Part shown: positions 6,147 to 7,853 of the stretch, in pieces | How positions within the stretch are numbered: position 1 is the first letter of the stretch | How the letters are laid out: every line of letters starts with the position of its first letter | From: Ornithinimicrobium sp. | GTDB lineage: Bacteria; Actinomycetota; Actinomycetes; Actinomycetales; Dermatophilaceae | Reading direction: 5' to 3' | Length of the DNA: 7,853 bases | NCBI GenBank assembly: GCA_030145965.1 | Contig: JASKZT010000060.1 | Location: forward strand, 1 to 7,853 | Notes under the pieces: generated by a model | What the model was told of the DNA's origin: nothing | The model's database searches: none | The model's input: the letters and a program-made list of their open reading frames with translations, nothing else | Position numbers and translations under genes: made by a program

Positions 6147-6728
6147 TCACCACTTGTGCGCGACGTCGATGACGAGGCGGGCCCCGTCACCAGGACCGTC
6201 CAGGACCATGACCCGCATCGGCAGGCGGGCGCGCACGCCCAGGCCGATCGTCGTCTGGCCCTCGAAGCTGCCGGCCCACGCCACCTGGCGGAAGGTCGAG
6301 TAGCCCGTGACGTCCACGAGGTTGGTGCGGCTCGCCGGCCGGTAGGTCGCGCGGCCCTGGCTGTCGTAGGCCGGGGCGCGCAGGACGATCCGCAGGTCGG
6401 CGTCGCCCTTGAGCGGGACGACGGTGCCGCTGCCCTCCTGCCGCACGGTCGTGTAGCGGACGTCGTAGCTGAGCGAGCGGGGGACGTTGGCCACGTCCAG
6501 CACGAGCCGGTCGAAGCACGTGTGCCGGCCCGAGCGGACGTTGGTGAGGGTGCCGCTCGTGTAGGAGACGGCGTTGGCCTTGGCGGTCGAGCCCCACGTG
6601 ATGCCGCAGTAGGCGGCCTGCGTCGCGGAGGTCATGGTCGAGGCCAGCGCGGTCGTCGGTGCGGCCAGCCCCACGGCCAGGGCCGCGCTCGCGGCGAGGG
6701 CGGTCAGCCGGTGTCGTCGGGTCCCCAT
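6147..6728 (-). CDS. Secreted AMIN-like domain protein
   Basis: 193 residues. The N-terminus is a classic Sec signal peptide: Arg/His-rich MGTRRHR, a hydrophobic stretch (residues 8-24), and ALA before a likely cleavage after residue 29. No lipobox Cys is present. The mature part matches the actinobacterial AMIN-like domain in order: CGITWGS (41-47), GRHTCFDRLVLDV (68-79... with Cys71), GYSTFRQVAWAGSFEGQTT (142-160), GLGVRARLP (162-170) and a closing VIDVAH (186-191). Cys41 and Cys71 could form a disulfide outside the cell. AMIN domains help place cell-wall amidases and secretins, but this stand-alone actinobacterial version has no known function, so envelope binding is only inferred. A Shine-Dalgarno-like GGGGAAG lies about 5 nt before ATG 6728. 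The 95-bp upstream gap holds a stack of dyads, and a strong terminator follows, so the gene is probably monocistronic and regulated on its own. Confidence 0.92.
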   Translation of the reverse strand: MGTRRHRLTALAASAALAVGLAAPTTALASTMTSATQAAYCGITWGSTAKANAVSYTSGTLTNVRSGRHTCFDRLVLDVANVPRSLSYDVRYTTVRQEGSGTVVPLKGDADLRIVLRAPAYDSQGRATYRPASRTNLVDVTGYSTFRQVAWAGSFEGQTTIGLGVRARLPMRVMVLDGPGDGARLVIDVAHKW

Positions 6729-6751
6729 GGTGTCTTCCCCTTGCGTTCGGT

Positions 6752-6763
6752 GGGCAGGTGCCC
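6752..6763. repeat. Short perfect inverted repeat upstream of the AMIN-like gene
   Basis: GGGCA (6752-6756) and TGCCC (6759-6763) flank GG. It lies between the larger 6767-6791 dyad and the start codon, probably in the 5' untranslated region. Short GC dyads arise often by chance, so weight is low. Confidence 0.25.
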
Positions 6764-6766
6764 GGT

Positions 6767-6791
6767 GGTATGGCGTGGGTCACGTCATACC
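6767..6791. promoter_or_regulatory. 25-bp near-perfect dyad upstream of the AMIN-like gene, candidate operator
   Basis: GGTATGGCGTG (6767-6777) and CACGTCATACC (6781-6791) are reverse complements at 10 of 11 positions, the exception being G-T, around a 3-nt centre. It lies 39 bp upstream of ATG 6728, in or near the expected promoter. The symmetry fits a dimeric repressor or activator site; a hairpin in RNA is also possible. Both arms end in GGTATG/CATACC, a hexamer that recurs across the window. Confidence 0.45.
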
Positions 6792-6806
6792 CCTCTGTCG
6801 CAGGGG
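6790..6806 (-). terminator. Weak hairpin after the flavodoxin-fold gene
   Basis: CCCCT and AGGGG form a 5-bp stem with a 7-nt loop, 17 nt beyond the stop codon of the flavodoxin-fold gene (6826-6824). It overlaps the edge of the 6767-6791 dyad. No T tract follows. It may be a weak terminator or simply part of the regulatory region of the next gene. Confidence 0.25.
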
Positions 6807-6823
6807 AGGGCCAGAAGGTTGCC

Positions 6824-7441
6824 TCAGACGGCGGGGTAGGGGTCGGCGCGCAGCAGCCGCGCCAGGTGCGCGGCGTGGGCGGCGGCCGTGGCGGTCGCCG
6901 ACGCGGTCTCCTCGGGCGTCTCGTCGAGGTCCTTGAGGTCCACGGTGTGCATGGCCTCGCCGTTCCAGTAGGTCACGGCCTGCGCCGGGAGCGTGAAGCC
7001 CACGTCGTTGAGCGCCTGGAAGAGGATCGCGCTGATGTGGTGCGCGCCGTCCTCGTTGCCGACGACGACCGCGAGCGCGACCTTGCCGAAGGTGAGCAGC
7101 CGCCCCTCGTCGTCGGTCTCGGACAGCTCGGCGTCGAGGCGCTCCAGCGCCCGCTGGGCCACGCTGGAGTGCTGGCCCATCCACGTCGGCGTGGCCAGGA
7201 TGAGGATGTCGGCCGCCATGACCTGCTCGCGGATGGAGGGCCACGCGTCGCCCTCGCCCATGTCGAGCTCGACACCGGGCCGGACGTCGTGGTCGACGAC
7301 GCGGACCTGGGTCCCGGTGACGTCGTGCGTGGCGAGCTCGTCGAGCACCTGCTGGGCCAGCAGCTCCGTGCTCGACTCCGCGGGCGAGGGGCTGAGGGTG
7401 CAGTTGAGGACGAGGGCGGTCAGGGCGTCGGTGGTGGCCAT
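6824..7441 (-). CDS. Flavodoxin-fold NAD(P)H-dependent oxidoreductase (FMN reductase superfamily)
   Basis: 205-residue cytoplasmic flavoprotein. The first strand and phosphate loop are ALVLNCTLSPSPAESST (9-25), an NxSLS-like FMN phosphate loop. ILATPTWMGQHSSVAQRALERL (81-102) is the isoalloxazine-binding loop and helix with the PxWMG signature. VALAVVVGNEDGAHH (121-135) is the next strand and loop. The C-terminal helix is Ala-rich. It probably transfers electrons from NAD(P)H through FMN to a quinone or other small acceptor; the substrate is unknown. It belongs to the same broad fold family as the gene at 2422-2973, but motifs differ (no EYNGGYP), so they are distant paralogues. ATG 7441 was chosen from the leaderless-type TACCTT 6 nt upstream and the absence of a Shine-Dalgarno. 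It is divergent from the glycosyltransferase gene. Confidence 0.92.
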   Translation of the reverse strand: MATTDALTALVLNCTLSPSPAESSTELLAQQVLDELATHDVTGTQVRVVDHDVRPGVELDMGEGDAWPSIREQVMAADILILATPTWMGQHSSVAQRALERLDAELSETDDEGRLLTFGKVALAVVVGNEDGAHHISAILFQALNDVGFTLPAQAVTYWNGEAMHTVDLKDLDETPEETASATATAAAHAAHLARLLRADPYPAV

Positions 7442-7447
7442 CTGTGC

Positions 7448-7453
7448 AAGGTA
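7448..7453 (-). promoter_or_regulatory. Putative -10 hexamer for a leaderless flavodoxin-fold gene mRNA
   Basis: TACCTT on the minus strand (TANNNT) is followed by GCACAG and ATG 7441, again 6 nt. The hexamer overlaps a CATACC motif (7455-7450). No convincing -35 is present at 17 bp, but an inverted repeat (7475-7492) begins in that region. Confidence 0.45.
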
Positions 7454-7474
7454 TGCCGCCGGGCAGGTCCGTGC

Positions 7475-7492
7475 AGCCCGGGTGGTCGGGCT
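7475..7492. promoter_or_regulatory. 18-bp perfect inverted repeat, candidate operator in the divergent gap
   Basis: AGCCCG (7475-7480) and CGGGCT (7487-7492) flank a 6-nt centre. It covers the -35 zone of the proposed flavodoxin-fold gene promoter and lies in the 242-bp gap before the glycosyltransferase gene. Apart from this and the two -10-like hexamers, I see no further feature in 7442-7683 except an open frame continuous with the glycosyltransferase. Confidence 0.35.
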
Positions 7493-7671
7493 AACCCCCG
7501 TACGGAGAGCCAGCCTCCCCCATGGTGCCCTGGCCCCCGAGCCGCGAGCCTGGAGGCATGCCGCTCGCCGCCCTCGACCAGACCCTCGCCCGACCCACCC
7601 CGTGGCGAGCTCGGTCCACGGTCGGACGCGCCGCAGACCGCAGGATGATGTGGCACCCGGCCCTGGTGCGG

Positions 7672-7677
7672 GACCAT
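7672..7677 (+). promoter_or_regulatory. Putative -10 hexamer for a leaderless glycosyltransferase mRNA
   Basis: GACCAT is followed by TCTGGC and ATG 7684, giving the same 6-nt spacing as the other proposed leaderless genes. The first base deviates from TANNNT. It favours ATG 7684 over the several in-frame starts upstream. Confidence 0.3.
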
Positions 7678-7683
7678 TCTGGC

Positions 7684-7853
7684 ATGGGGATCTCCAGCAG
7701 CCGCCTTGGCGCGGGTCGGCGCGCCGCCCGGCCGCGGCGCGTGCTTCTGCTGACCGACTCCTACCGACCGACCGTCAACGGGGTCACCACCTCCGTCGAC
7801 GAGCTGCGCCAGGGGCTGCTCGACGCCGGGCACGACGTCCGCGTCCTCACCGT
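7684..7853 (+). CDS. Glycosyltransferase, GT4-like, N-terminal fragment cut by window edge
   Basis: 56 complete codons are visible before the right edge. After a basic leader (residues 2-19) the sequence VLLLTDSYRPTVNGVTTSV (20-38) matches the first strand and glycine-containing donor/acceptor loop of GT4-type glycosyltransferases (xxTDxYxPxVNGVxxSV). LRQGLLDAGHDVRVLTV (41-57) matches the first helix and second strand (L..GHxVxVLT). Actinobacterial relatives are often membrane-associated mannosyl- or glucosyltransferases making glycolipids, but the donor site is outside the window. The frame is open back to a TAA at 7492-7494, with in-frame starts at 7522, 7558, 7645, 7648 and 7666. ATG 7684 is preferred because relatives start just before the first strand and because of the hexamer at 7672-7677. 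It is divergent from the flavodoxin-fold gene. Confidence 0.85.
   Translation, partial: MGISSSRLGAGRRAARPRRVLLLTDSYRPTVNGVTTSVDELRQGLLDAGHDVRVLT

Noticed and set aside
7420..7833. 137-codon minus-strand frame across the divergent gap
   Set aside because: It overlaps the glycosyltransferase start and the gap, has no domain features, and conflicts with the better supported starts at 7441 and 7684.
1..7853. Defence system, mobile element, CRISPR array or RNA gene
   Set aside because: No spaced repeats, transposase, integrase, nuclease or toxin motifs, and no tRNA- or rRNA-like sequence were seen. The UvrA-like protein alone is not a defence system.

Overview
The window is very GC-rich, with third codon positions almost always G or C. 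It uses GTG as well as ATG starts and has short gaps between genes. These traits, with an AMIN-like secreted protein and a Glyoxalase_6-type VOC protein, point to a high-GC actinomycete, probably in Micrococcales (an Intrasporangiaceae-like organism is my guess). The content looks like ordinary chromosomal metabolism and housekeeping. I see no phage, insertion sequence, CRISPR, tRNA or rRNA.

Layout, left to right. Positions 1-2330 (minus strand) hold most of a UvrA-like ABC ATPase of the short class that lacks the UvrB-binding domain; its C-terminus lies beyond the left edge. A 91-bp divergent gap with a stem-loop follows. Two plus-strand genes come next: an NADPH-dependent FMN reductase (2422-2973) and a small VOC/glyoxalase-like protein (3011-3406). 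From 7441 back to 3480 everything is on the minus strand. In order of transcription this is a flavodoxin-fold oxidoreductase (7441-6824), a secreted AMIN-like protein (6728-6147), an NAD-dependent epimerase/dehydratase-type SDR (6082-5105), an alpha/beta hydrolase (4990-4322) and an enoyl-CoA hydratase/isomerase (4277-3480). At the right edge a plus-strand family-4-like glycosyltransferase begins (about 7684) and runs out of the window.

How the genes relate. The hydrolase and the crotonase-fold gene are 44 bp apart and could be cotranscribed. The other neighbours look separately controlled: GC hairpins follow the AMIN-like gene and the SDR gene, and another sits between the convergent VOC and crotonase genes. 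Five of the eight genes have an NANNNT hexamer exactly 6 nt before the chosen start codon, the spacing expected when transcription begins at the start codon (leaderless mRNA). No pathway links all the genes; several are small redox or acyl/ester-handling enzymes.

The least explained signals are not genes. Every ATA/TAT triplet I can find in the window, seven in all, sits inside the hexamer GGTATG/CATACC, and six of the seven are intergenic or at start codons. A 25-bp near-perfect dyad lies upstream of the AMIN-like gene. A 23-nt hairpin element occurs twice at gene ends. I found no convincing new multi-gene system.
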